Source of the DNA: DASSKF01 sp035690725
Lineage (GTDB): Bacteria; Actinomycetota; Actinomycetes; Actinomycetales; Dermatophilaceae
Direction of reading: 5' to 3'
Length of the DNA stretch: 43,410 nt
Assembly: GCA_035690725.1 (NCBI GenBank)
Contig: DASSKF010000052.1
Coordinates: forward strand, 1 to 43,410
Shown here: in pieces, positions 16,007-23,734 of the stretch
Layout: the number at the start of each line of letters is the position of its first letter
Position numbering within the stretch: position 1 is the stretch's first letter
Made by a program: the position numbers and the translations under genes
Notes under the pieces: model-generated
Databases searched by the model: none
What the model was told of the DNA's origin: nothing
What the model saw: the letters and a program-made list of their open reading frames with translations, nothing else

Positions 16007-16604
16007 GAGGGCCTACCGGCAGGAGGCGCGGGCGCGCGCGGCGGCGGACAACACTCAGCGGATCATCGACGCCGCGCTCGAGCTGTTTCTCCAGCGACCG
16101 TTCGACCACGTCACCTTGAACGCGGTGGCCGAGCGGGCGGGCGTGGGCCTGCAATCGGTGATTCGCCGGGTCGGGACCAAGGACGGCCTGGCGGCCATGG
16201 TCGACGAGTGGATCGGTCCTCAGGTCGCGGCCACGCTGGGCGATCCCGCCACGGTCACCGGCGCTGCCGACCTCGCGAACCGGTTCTGTGCCCACCACGA
16301 ACGGTGGGGGCTGCTCATCGAGCGCACACTTCACCAGAGCGACGTCTCGCCGGTCATCGCCGCCAACGCCGAGCGCGGTCGCGTGGCGCACCGCGAGTGG
16401 GTCGTCGCGGCCTGCGCGGACGCCCTGGCCGCCGTGGACGGCGGGGCTCGCAGGCGCCTGACCGCTCGCCTCGTCGCTGTCACCGGCGTCGAGGTGTTCC
16501 AGACCCTGCGGCGTGATGAGGGACTGTCCCTGGCCGACACCCACGCCGCGCTCACGGACCTCGTCTCGGGGTGCCTGACCGCCACAGCATCGGAGAAGCC
16601 ATGA
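15999..16604 (+). CDS. TetR-family transcriptional regulator
   Basis: This 201-residue repressor has a typical N-terminal helix-turn-helix: NTQRIIDAALELFLQRPFD, then VTLNAVAERAGVGLQSVIRRVGTKDGL (about residues 20-65). The remainder is a helical ligand-binding domain of normal length. GTG at 15999 is within a long palindrome and seven bases after a -10, so the transcript is probably leaderless and autoregulated. The stop overlaps the ATG of the glycosyltransferase gene (ATGA at 16601), so both are made from one mRNA and the regulator probably controls that enzyme. The ligand is unknown. Confidence 0.92.
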   Translation: MKSRAYRQEARARAAADNTQRIIDAALELFLQRPFDHVTLNAVAERAGVGLQSVIRRVGTKDGLAAMVDEWIGPQVAATLGDPATVTGAADLANRFCAHHERWGLLIERTLHQSDVSPVIAANAERGRVAHREWVVAACADALAAVDGGARRRLTARLVAVTGVEVFQTLRRDEGLSLADTHAALTDLVSGCLTATASEKP

Positions 16605-17875
16605 CGCGCTACCTGGCCTACACACCCATGGCCGCGGGACACCTCTTCCCGCTCGTCCTCGGCCTCACCGAGCTGCGCGCACGCGGCCACCAGGTCGTGG
16701 TGGTGACCCACCCGGACCTCGTCGACACGCTGAGGGCCGTCGGCCTCGATGCACAGCCGATCGGCCCGGAGCTCGTGGCGCGCAAGCGGGAGGCCACGGC
16801 GCAGGGCCGGCCCGACACGATCGAGGCGCAGATCGCCCGGGCGAGACTGGAGCTGGACGACCTCCGCACGGCGGTGTCGCAGCATCGTCCCGACGCGCTG
16901 CTGATCGACGTGAACACCCACGGCGCGAACGTCGCAGCCGAGCTCACCGGGCTCCCGTGGGCGGTCACGATGCCCTCGCTGCTGCCCTACCCGGGTCCGG
17001 GCATCCCGCCGTACAGCCTGGGTATGGCGCCCCGGCACGACGTCGTCGGTCGCATCCGTGACGCGGTGCTCTGGAAGCTGGTCGAGCGGGGTTTCGCGCG
17101 GGCGATCCTTCCGGGCGTGAACGCGCTGCGAGCCGAGCACGGGCTGGCGGCCCACCGCACGCCCTACGGGCCGATGCTCGCCGGGGACCTGCTGCTGGTG
17201 CTCACCGACCCGCCGCTGGAGTACGCGCGCACCAGCCTGCCGGCGTCGGTGCGGATGGTGGGGGTCCAACCATGGGACCCCCCGGCCGAGACGCCCGAAT
17301 GGCTGCTCGCGCCCGGCGATCCCTGGGTGCTGGTGACCTGCTCAACCGACTACCTCGCCGACGAACGGCTGGCGGCCACCGCGGTGCAGGCACTGCGGGA
17401 TGAGCCGGTGCGGGTGCTGGTCACCCTGGCCGACGCGTACGACGGGGCACGGCTGGACGGGGCGCCGAACGTGCGCGTCGAGAGGTTCCTGCCGCATGCT
17501 GCCGTGCTGCCGCACGTCTCGGCAGTCGTGTGCCCCTCCGGGATGGGCGTGGTCTCGAAGTCACTGGCCGCCGGGGTCCCCGTGGTCGCCGTCCCCTTCG
17601 AACGCGACCAACCCGAGGTGGCCCGCCGCGCCCAGCAGGCCGGCGCCGGGGTGGTCCTCCCAGCCAAGCGGCTGAGCGTGGACCGGCTTCGGGACGCCGT
17701 CGCCCGTGCACGGCAGCTGAACGTGCCCTCTGTCGACCTGTCCGACAACCCTCGTCGCTTCGCTGACGCCGTCGAGGAGCTGGGCCACTCGCCCGGTCCC
17801 GGCGCCGCAGCCGACGACGTCGCGGCTTCGCCACCTGAGCGACTCAGCGGCGACGCAGCCTGCTCCGGGCCTTGA
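16601..17875 (+). CDS. MGT-type (GT1) glycosyltransferase under TetR control
   Basis: This 424-residue protein is a GT-B glycosyltransferase of the UGT/macrolide glycosyltransferase type, which normally moves a sugar from a nucleotide sugar to a small hydrophobic acceptor. AGHLFP near the N-terminus carries the expected catalytic-base histidine, followed by LTELRARGHQVVVVTHP. The C-terminal donor site has PHAAVLPHVSAVVCPSGMGV and GVPVVAVPFERDQPEVARR. The usual HGGxGT donor motif is altered to PSGMGV, while the closing DQ is kept. ATG at 16601 overlaps the tetR stop and has GGAGAAG just upstream. The last 32 bp overlap the convergent sulfotransferase gene. Drug or secondary-metabolite glycosylation is more likely than a role in the polymer. 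Confidence 0.82.
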   Translation: MTRYLAYTPMAAGHLFPLVLGLTELRARGHQVVVVTHPDLVDTLRAVGLDAQPIGPELVARKREATAQGRPDTIEAQIARARLELDDLRTAVSQHRPDALLIDVNTHGANVAAELTGLPWAVTMPSLLPYPGPGIPPYSLGMAPRHDVVGRIRDAVLWKLVERGFARAILPGVNALRAEHGLAAHRTPYGPMLAGDLLLVLTDPPLEYARTSLPASVRMVGVQPWDPPAETPEWLLAPGDPWVLVTCSTDYLADERLAATAVQALRDEPVRVLVTLADAYDGARLDGAPNVRVERFLPHAAVLPHVSAVVCPSGMGVVSKSLAAGVPVVAVPFERDQPEVARRAQQAGAGVVLPAKRLSVDRLRDAVARARQLNVPSVDLSDNPRRFADAVEELGHSPGPGAAADDVAASPPERLSGDAACSGP

Positions 17876-19154
17876 TGCCCAACGCCTTGAGCATGTCGGT
17901 GGACCGGTACTCGGCAGCTGCGCGAGCGGCCGCCCCGGTCGGCCGCGCGGCGCGCTGCCGGACCGGCTCCGGTGCTGGTCTCGGTGCCGCTTGTGGGGCC
18001 GGAGTCGTGCCTTCGGGAGCCGCCGGCGCCGACGCGGCCCGCGCGGTCCGCGAGGCGGTCTTCGGGCTGCGCGCTCGGGCGTCCCGCTTGACCGCTGCGG
18101 CGAAGGCGCCGGCCAGCAGGTCGGCCGCGACCTCCACGGGCACCTGGTCCGCCACGAGGGAGTCGCCTCCCGGGGTCCCGGGGTCGGTCAGCGCGTCGAG
18201 GTCCCCCACGACCCGGACACCCGACGCCTGGATCTCCGTCACCGCCAGCTGGGACAGCTCCCCGGCGCGCTCGAGGGCCCACGTGGGCGGGACCACCCGG
18301 CGCTCTCCCTCCCCGGGCGTCCGGTCGTTGAGGAGGCTCTTGATGGCTCCGCGCTTGATGAGATCCCCGTGGATCGCCCAGTCGGTCGACGCGACCGGCT
18401 GCCGGGCGTTGAACTCCCGGAGCGCCTCGGCCTCCGGTAGTGACATGCTCCGGTTCGAGTTGAAGCCACCCGTCGGGGCGTCCGCGAGGATGCCGTCCGG
18501 CAGGCCCAGCAGCGCTTCGAACGACTGCGGCAACAGGTCCCGCCTGTTCTTGTCGACGACGACGACCGTGACCGAGTCCGCGCCGACCAGGCCGGCCCAC
18601 CGACGGACGATCTCGCCCTGCCGGAGCCGGAACTGGAAGGCCGGGGTGACGCTCGGGTCAGGGGTCTCGGACAGCACCAGCTTGAGCCAGTCGTCGAAGG
18701 GGTGGACCAGTCCCGACTTGAGGTACTGCTGCCAGTACGAGGGCAGCGTCTGCGCGATCGAGCGCACCGTCACCACGACGTGCGTCCGGGGGCCGAGGCT
18801 CTCGATGAACTTCGCCGCCTGGGCATCGTCGGACAGGGAGATCAGCTCGTGGCTGACCAGGATGCGGTTGGTCGTGTCGGCCTCCACCTCGCGCATCAGC
18901 CGCTGCCACTTCTTCAGGGACGGCCGGGGGGATCCCGGTCCGGACCAGCGCACCGAGCGGCGCATGAGGCCCATGGCCTGGTACCGGTGGTTGACGCTGC
19001 GGCCGGGGTAGCGCACGCCGTGCTCCAGGAGGCTGGCACGCTTCGCGGAGGCGGCATTCTGCAGGGAGGTCGTGCCCGTCTTGGCGAGACCGATGTGCAG
19101 CAGGCGTGCTCGTTCCGGCAGCTGCAGCGACTCGGGGTCTGATCCGGCGTTCAT
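17844..19154 (-). CDS. Sulfotransferase, group B (paralogue 1)
   Basis: This 436-residue protein carries the PAPS loop HIGLAKTGTTSLQ with Lys25. Group B features shared with the genes at 19222 and 23733 follow: LEHGVRYPG and NHRYQAMG, then ILVSHE, GPRTHVVVTVRS, SYWQQYLKSGL, FDDWL, VTVVVVDKNRRDLLP, FEALLGLP and NRSMSLPEAEALR, and VRVVGDLDAL. The segment from about 340 to 410 is low-complexity Ala/Pro/Arg. The protein ends in DMLKALGIKARSRLRRR, a basic tail seen in the other group B members. ATG at 19154 sits seven bases after a TATCTT -10, so translation is probably leaderless. It is divergent from the next sulfotransferase gene. It is predicted to sulfate a surface glycan; the acceptor is unknown. 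Confidence 0.8.
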   Translation of the reverse strand: MNAGSDPESLQLPERARLLHIGLAKTGTTSLQNAASAKRASLLEHGVRYPGRSVNHRYQAMGLMRRSVRWSGPGSPRPSLKKWQRLMREVEADTTNRILVSHELISLSDDAQAAKFIESLGPRTHVVVTVRSIAQTLPSYWQQYLKSGLVHPFDDWLKLVLSETPDPSVTPAFQFRLRQGEIVRRWAGLVGADSVTVVVVDKNRRDLLPQSFEALLGLPDGILADAPTGGFNSNRSMSLPEAEALREFNARQPVASTDWAIHGDLIKRGAIKSLLNDRTPGEGERRVVPPTWALERAGELSQLAVTEIQASGVRVVGDLDALTDPGTPGGDSLVADQVPVEVAADLLAGAFAAAVKRDARARSPKTASRTARAASAPAAPEGTTPAPQAAPRPAPEPVRQRAARPTGAAARAAAEYRSTDMLKALGIKARSRLRRR

Positions 19155-19161
19155 CGTCCGC

Positions 19162-19167
19162 AAGATA
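19162..19167 (-). promoter_or_regulatory. -10 element TATCTT, leaderless start
   Basis: On the minus strand TATCTT is followed by seven bases and the ATG at 19154. The identical hexamer and spacing precede the sulfotransferase gene starting at 21654. Confidence 0.6.
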
Positions 19168-19209
19168 TCAGCGCGCGGAGCGTTTCCATGGCAGCCACGA
19201 GCGGGCTCC

Positions 19210-19215
19210 TACACT
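19210..19215 (+). promoter_or_regulatory. -10 element TACACT, leaderless start
   Basis: TACACT is followed by six bases and the GTG at 19222, with no Shine-Dalgarno sequence. Together with the minus-strand element at 19162-19167 it makes a compact divergent promoter region of 67 bp serving two group B sulfotransferases. Confidence 0.55.
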
Positions 19216-19221
19216 GGCGCC

Positions 19222-20556
19222 GTGTCCGAATCCGAAGGCCGCCAGTCGCTGTTGCTCCCCCCCGGCACGCGGCTGCTCCACATCGGCCCGCCGAAGACCG
19301 GCACCAGCACCCTCCAGTCGGCTGCCAGGAGCAGTCGGAAGGAGCTGTACGCGGCAGGGGTCCACTATCCCGGCCACCGCAAGAACCATCGGCGGGAGTT
19401 CTGTGCGCTGATGGGGCGTGCCGACCCCCTGATCGGACTCTCCAGCGGTCGCTCGACGCCGCGGGGAGCGACCCGGGCCCAGGCCACCGGGGTTCCCCCG
19501 ATGGCGGAGTGGACGTCACTGCTTGCGGACATCGAGTCCGAGGCGTCCAAGCGCATCCTGCTCAGCCACGAGTCGGCGGCGACGGCCCCAACGTCGCTGG
19601 CACGCAAGTTCATCCGACAACTCGGTCCCGACCGGGTGCACGTGGCCATCACCTTGCGTCCGCCGTCCGCGGTGCTGCCCTCCCGGTGGATCGAACGGTT
19701 GAAGGGGGGAGCCTCCGACACGTTCGAGGAGTGGCTCGCACGGGTTTACGGGGAGGCGGGCAAGCCGATCTCGGACTCCCTGCGTCGCACTCTCGACCAG
19801 GGAGAGCTCGTGGAGCGGTGGGCCGAGGTCGCCGGCCCGGAGAACGTCACCGTGGTCGTCCTGGACGGGACCGACAAGAACCTCCTGACGGACACCTTCG
19901 AGCAGCTGCTCGGCGTCCCGGAGCGGACGTTGACGGGGGCCGTCACCGGTGGCAAGGCGACGAACCGGTCGATGTCACTGCCCGAAGCAGACGTGTTCCG
20001 GCAGCTGAACGCCACGCTGCGCGAGACGCGTGGAGTGTCGTGGCCGCTGTACCTCGACGTCGTCCGGGGCGCGATGAACCACGTCCTCGAACGGCGGACG
20101 CCCCTGGACGGGGAGCCGCGGGTCCGGATGCCACGCTGGGCAGCGGAGCTCGCCGTCCGCGAGGGGCAGCAGCACGCGGACCGCATCGCCCGCACCGGAG
20201 TGCGGGTCGTGGGCAGCCTCGACGCCCTGTCGTCCCGACCGGAGGTTGCCGAGGACCTCCCGCCGGACGGCGGGACCTGCCCTCGCTCGTTGGCCGTGGA
20301 GGCGCTGAGCGGCGCGGTGCGTGGTGCGGTGAGGGCGGAGCAGACAGCTGCCGGCCAGGCTGAGCAGGCTGAGGCACCTCGCACCCGCGTCCCCGGGCCC
20401 GAACGACGGACCATCAAGCAGCAGGTCGCCGGCCTCCCCGAGGACGCTCGAGCACGAAGTGCATCCGCCGCCTATCCCACGCGCGACCTCGTGCGCGCGC
20501 TCGGACTGAGCCTCCGGCGAGGGGTCCGCCGGCGCGTGCCCGGCTCACGGCGCTGA
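19222..20556 (+). CDS. Sulfotransferase, group B (paralogue 2)
   Basis: This 444-residue protein has the PAPS loop HIGPPKTGTSTLQ with Lys25, then GVHYPGHRKNHRRE, ILLSHESA, PDRVHVAITLR, FEEWLARV, VTVVVLDG, FEQLLGVP, NRSMSLPEADVFRQLN and VRVVGSLDAL. The C-terminus is low-complexity and ends in the group B tail RDLVRALGLSLRRGVRRR. It is the most divergent member of the group: SerThr replaces ThrThr at the loop, and the acceptor half differs more. GTG at 19222 is set by the -10 six bases upstream and by alignment with the paralogues; an upstream in-frame extension would cover the divergent promoter. It converges on a group A gene with a 24-bp gap. Acceptor unknown. Confidence 0.8.
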   Translation: MSESEGRQSLLLPPGTRLLHIGPPKTGTSTLQSAARSSRKELYAAGVHYPGHRKNHRREFCALMGRADPLIGLSSGRSTPRGATRAQATGVPPMAEWTSLLADIESEASKRILLSHESAATAPTSLARKFIRQLGPDRVHVAITLRPPSAVLPSRWIERLKGGASDTFEEWLARVYGEAGKPISDSLRRTLDQGELVERWAEVAGPENVTVVVLDGTDKNLLTDTFEQLLGVPERTLTGAVTGGKATNRSMSLPEADVFRQLNATLRETRGVSWPLYLDVVRGAMNHVLERRTPLDGEPRVRMPRWAAELAVREGQQHADRIARTGVRVVGSLDALSSRPEVAEDLPPDGGTCPRSLAVEALSGAVRGAVRAEQTAAGQAEQAEAPRTRVPGPERRTIKQQVAGLPEDARARSASAAYPTRDLVRALGLSLRRGVRRRVPGSRR

Positions 20557-20580
20557 CACCGCTCGTCCCCGGGACGCGGG

Positions 20581-21654
20581 TCAGCGCTCGGCTGCTGCGC
20601 GCGACGCACGCAGCGCCACCTCGGCGGCGTGCGCTCGCTCCGACTCCTCGCGCAACCGACCCAGGAGCTGCGGCATGACGGCACTGGCCAGCTCGAGCAG
20701 CTCGGCACTGCTCACGTCCGCGACCGCACGCGCACCGGGCTTGCTCCGGTGCTGGAGCAGCTCCTCGGGGTCACCGATGACGTGGTAGTCGGACTCGCGG
20801 AGGAACGCCACGGTCTGCTCGGCCCGCTGCCGCAGCAGGTGCAGCTCGTGGTCCCCGACCGCGATGGGGTGGCCGCCCTGCGGCAACAGCACCTGTTCGC
20901 TGAAGTAGCGGCGAATCCAGCGCTTCTGCACCCTCCAGCCGTCCCGGTCGGCCCGGACGGCCTCGCGCAGCTGCGGGCCGATCAGCTGCAGCAGGCGGGC
21001 CACCTCTGCGCTGATCGACTGGTTCGGCACGGCGAGGTCGAGCTGGCAGCCCTCGGGGGAGAAGCCGCAGGCCGTCGCGAAGCGGTTCCACAGGAGGGTG
21101 GGGTCCGCACCGGGCGTCGGCACGGTGACCAGGTGGATGCGCGACGGCGGCACGGCGTCACGCCAGTGGGGGAGCACGACGGCCGGGTCGAGGGTGTTCC
21201 ACCCCCAGCGCCGGCGGCCCTCCTGCTCCGGGTGCCGGTCCATGGAGGCGACGAACTCCTCCAGGCTGGAGGCGTGTCCCGACTTGAGCAGCTGCTGCCA
21301 GGCGGCCGGGACGGAGGACATGAACGACCTGGCCGTGTAGACCACGTCCACCTGGTCCGTCCCCAGCGCGTCGACGAACCGGGCCACGTGGTCCGGTTCG
21401 GCCATGCAGAACCACTCCGAGGTCAGCAGCACGGTGCCGTCGAAGGCGCGGATGTCGCGCGACATGCGGTCCCACACGCGGGGGCTCGCCGCGCCGCGCA
21501 CCCAGCTCGCGACGTTCTCGAAGTCCCCCGACTTGCGGTTGGGCAGGAGGACACCCGCGTCCCGCAGCCGCTTCTTGTTTCCCGCCAGGATGGTCTGCAA
21601 ATAGGTGGTGCCCGACTTGGGTGCGCCGATGTGCACACAGATTCGCTGAGCCAT
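20581..21654 (-). CDS. PAPS-dependent sulfotransferase, group A (paralogue 3)
   Basis: This 357-residue protein is the shortest group A member because it lacks most of the Arg-rich C-terminal extension of the two copies at 1679-4213. It keeps HIGAPKSGTTYLQ (Lys13), LTSEWFCMA, VDVVYTARSF, PAAWQQLLKSGHASSLEEF, HLVTVPTPGADPTLLWNRFA and a C-terminal helical region that ends abruptly. ATG at 21654 lies seven bases after TATCTT. Its -10 overlaps that of the divergent leader-peptide/phosphodiesterase transcript. Separation of group A copies by about 16 kb, among group B genes, suggests old duplication and rearrangement within the locus. Acceptor unknown. Confidence 0.82.
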   Translation of the reverse strand: MAQRICVHIGAPKSGTTYLQTILAGNKKRLRDAGVLLPNRKSGDFENVASWVRGAASPRVWDRMSRDIRAFDGTVLLTSEWFCMAEPDHVARFVDALGTDQVDVVYTARSFMSSVPAAWQQLLKSGHASSLEEFVASMDRHPEQEGRRRWGWNTLDPAVVLPHWRDAVPPSRIHLVTVPTPGADPTLLWNRFATACGFSPEGCQLDLAVPNQSISAEVARLLQLIGPQLREAVRADRDGWRVQKRWIRRYFSEQVLLPQGGHPIAVGDHELHLLRQRAEQTVAFLRESDYHVIGDPEELLQHRSKPGARAVADVSSAELLELASAVMPQLLGRLREESERAHAAEVALRASRAAAER

Positions 21655-21661
21655 CGACCGA

Positions 21662-21671
21662 AAGATACCAT
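21662..21671. promoter_or_regulatory. Divergent overlapping -10 elements
   Basis: On the minus strand TATCTT occupies 21667-21662, seven bases before the ATG at 21654. On the plus strand TACCAT occupies 21666-21671, seven bases before the ATG at 21679. The two hexamers share the TA at 21666-21667, so polymerase can fire only one way at a time. Both transcripts would be leaderless. Confidence 0.5.
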
Positions 21672-21678
21672 CGCGCAG

Positions 21679-21720
21679 ATGGATTCCGCGGCAGCCACGG
21701 TGGCGAGGAGGGCTGGTTGA
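21679..21720 (+). CDS. Candidate 13-residue leaderless leader peptide
   Basis: The short frame MDSAAATVARRAG begins seven bases after a TACCAT -10 and ends with a TGA that overlaps the ATG of the phosphodiesterase gene (TGATG at 21718). The Shine-Dalgarno sequence of that gene (GAGGAGGG) lies inside this frame. Translation of the short frame would deliver ribosomes to the downstream start, a coupling arrangement. I see no attenuator hairpin and no run of a single amino acid, so coupling is more likely than sensing. Not confirmed as translated. Confidence 0.4.
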   Translation: MDSAAATVARRAG

Positions 21721-22487
21721 TGGGCTCGGTCTTCGGCGGGCGGCCCACCGTCGTCGGACACCGAGGCTCCGGCCGGACCCGGGAGGGCGGGCTGGCCGAG
21801 AACACCCGGGAGTCGCTGCTCGCCGGTGTCGAGTCCGGTTTGCGCTGGGTCGAGTTCGACGTGCGTCGCACGGCGGACGACCACCTCGTGATCCGGCACT
21901 TCCCGACGTGGGAGGACGGATCCTTCATCGCCCACGTGGACCTGTCCGGCGCGCGGAAGGTCGGAGCCGTCACGCTGGACGAGCTCCTGGAGGACCTGCC
22001 CGGCCACGTGGGCGTGAACCTGGACGTGAAGACCTCCCTGGAGGACGCCGTCCGGCCGCCCGGGCGCACCACGGCCGCGATCCTCGCGCCGGTCGCCGCC
22101 GAGCTGTCACGCGAGCGTCCGGTGCTGGTCTCCGCCTTCGACGCATCGGCCATGCTCCAGCTCGCCGAGGCCGCGCCGGAGGTTCCCCGGTCCTACCTCA
22201 CCTGGGTGACCTTCCCCCTGCGCATGGCCATTCCCGCCGCGAAGCACCTCGGCGCCGCCGTGGTCGCTCCGCACTGGACCTCGTTCGGTCCCAACCGGGA
22301 CGACCGGGCGCCGGTGTTCGCCGGCCCGACCGAGGCGATCGCCCTCGCGCACGAGGCGGGGCTGGAGGTCATGCCGTGGTGTCCCCACGTCGAGCACGCG
22401 CGCGAGCTGCTGGGCGCGGGGGCGGATGCGGTGGTCGTCGACGACGTGGGGCTGGCGCTCCGGGAGCTCAGCGGCGTCGCGGACTGA
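21720..22487 (+). CDS. Glycerophosphodiester phosphodiesterase family protein
   Basis: This 255-residue TIM-barrel protein should hydrolyse glycerophosphodiesters to glycerol 3-phosphate and an alcohol. GHRGSGRTREGGLAENTRES carries the HRG and ENT catalytic signature, and EFDVRRTADDHLVIRHF supplies the metal ligands. NLDVK follows, and late strands MPWCPHV and GADAVVVDDV complete the barrel. There is no signal peptide, so it should act in the cytoplasm rather than on the finished wall polymer. ATG at 21720 has GAGGAGGG seven bases upstream. A lipid or glycerophosphate precursor could be its substrate. The 3' end overlaps the convergent sulfotransferase by 20 bp. Confidence 0.88.
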   Translation: MGSVFGGRPTVVGHRGSGRTREGGLAENTRESLLAGVESGLRWVEFDVRRTADDHLVIRHFPTWEDGSFIAHVDLSGARKVGAVTLDELLEDLPGHVGVNLDVKTSLEDAVRPPGRTTAAILAPVAAELSRERPVLVSAFDASAMLQLAEAAPEVPRSYLTWVTFPLRMAIPAAKHLGAAVVAPHWTSFGPNRDDRAPVFAGPTEAIALAHEAGLEVMPWCPHVEHARELLGAGADAVVVDDVGLALRELSGVAD

Positions 22488-23733
22488 TCCGCCGGGTCAG
22501 GCCGCGGGCGACACTGATCCCGAGTGCCTTCGCCAGGTCCGCCGTGCGCAGCTCGGTGGCGACCTGCCGGGTCGAGACCGCCGGCGGCTGCTCCCCGGAC
22601 CCGTGGGTGGGTGCGGGGGGCCCCGTCGCCGCGGGCCGCTGTGGGCGGTCCTCGTGGACCCGTTCGCGGGCCGCGCTGAACATCCCCCCGAGCAGCCGTG
22701 CCGCGACATCGACCGCAACCTGGTCAACGGTCGCCGGTGCCTCGCTCGTCCTCACCGGGGCGGTCAGTGCGTCCAGGTCGCCGACGACCCGGACGCCGGT
22801 CTCCCGGATTGTCGCGGCGGTGCGTCGGGAGTGGCTGACTGCCGCATCGGCCGCCCACGCGGGCACCGGCATCCGGGGCTCCGACGGCGACGGGACCCGC
22901 GCGGCCAGCAGGGTCTGCAGCGCGCCCTCACGGACCAGGGCCGTGTGGTCGGCCCACGGGACCTCCCGGCGGTCGTAGGTGAGGTTGAACTGCCGCAGCA
23001 CCTCCGCCTCGGGCAGGGTCAGGCTGCGGTTGGCCTGCTGGCCGTTCACGGTGGCGTGGGCCAGCAGGTCCCGCGGGAGACCGAGCAGCGCCTCGAAGGC
23101 GTGGGCGAGCAGGTCGGGCCGGGCTCGGTCGACCACGACCACGGTGACCCGCTCGGGGCCCACGAGGGAGGCCCAGCGGTCGATGACGGCGCCGGCGCGG
23201 ATGCGACTGCGGAAGGCGGGCGAGACGGACCGATCGGGATCGTCGGACAACACGAGACGCAGCCAGTCGTGGAACCCGTCGGTCATGCCCTCCTTGACGT
23301 ACTGCTGCCACGCGGACCCGAGGACCGCCTGCACCCCCCGCACGGTCACGGCGACGTGGGTGCGGGGGCCGAGGGCATCGACCAGCAGGCGCGCCTTCTC
23401 GTCGTTGGCGAGCGAGGCGTGCTCGTGGCTGATGAGGACCCGGCGCTCGTCGTCGGCCTCGACCTCCCGCATGAGGGCATCCCAGTTCCTGCGGGTCGGT
23501 CCGGTGCCGGTCGGACCGGTCCACCCTCGCCGCACGTCCAACAGCCCCATCAGCGGGTAGCGGTGGTTGAAGCGGCGTCCCGGGTACCGCACGCCGTGCT
23601 CCAGCAGAGCCGGTCGTGATGCGGCAGCAGCGTTCTGGAGCGCGGTCGTGCCGGTCTTCATCAGGCCGATGTGCAGCAGCCGTGCACGCTCCGGCAGCAA
23701 CAGCCACCCGAGATCCGGCTCGGGTGACGCCAT
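22468..23733 (-). CDS. Sulfotransferase, group B (paralogue 3), in the cysDN operon
   Basis: This 421-residue protein is close to the gene at 19154. It has HIGLMKTGTTALQ (Lys26), LEHGVRYPGRRFNHRYPLMG, VLISHEHASL, GPRTHVAVTVRG, VTVVVVDRARPDLLA, FEALLGLP, NRSLTLPEAEVLRQFN and VRVVGDLDAL. The low-complexity region is followed by the tail ADLAKALGISVARGLTRRISPRR. Its ATG lies one base after the cysN stop (TGA-G-ATG), so it is co-transcribed and probably coupled with the PAPS-producing genes. This is the strongest sequence link between sulfate activation and the sulfotransferases in this locus. Acceptor unknown. Confidence 0.85.
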   Translation of the reverse strand: MASPEPDLGWLLLPERARLLHIGLMKTGTTALQNAAAASRPALLEHGVRYPGRRFNHRYPLMGLLDVRRGWTGPTGTGPTRRNWDALMREVEADDERRVLISHEHASLANDEKARLLVDALGPRTHVAVTVRGVQAVLGSAWQQYVKEGMTDGFHDWLRLVLSDDPDRSVSPAFRSRIRAGAVIDRWASLVGPERVTVVVVDRARPDLLAHAFEALLGLPRDLLAHATVNGQQANRSLTLPEAEVLRQFNLTYDRREVPWADHTALVREGALQTLLAARVPSPSEPRMPVPAWAADAAVSHSRRTAATIRETGVRVVGDLDALTAPVRTSEAPATVDQVAVDVAARLLGGMFSAARERVHEDRPQRPAATGPPAPTHGSGEQPPAVSTRQVATELRTADLAKALGISVARGLTRRISPRRR

Positions 23734-23734
23734 C

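Noticed and set aside
16601..17875. MGT-type glycosyltransferase as the polymer's sugar transferase
   Set aside because: It is coupled to a TetR regulator, sits in the inserted block and belongs to a family acting on small hydrophobic acceptors; the TarS-like gene is a better candidate.
20564..20576. CGTCCCCGGGACG palindrome between two convergent genes as a terminator
   Set aside because: The centre leaves a one-base loop, which cannot form a hairpin, and no T-run follows.
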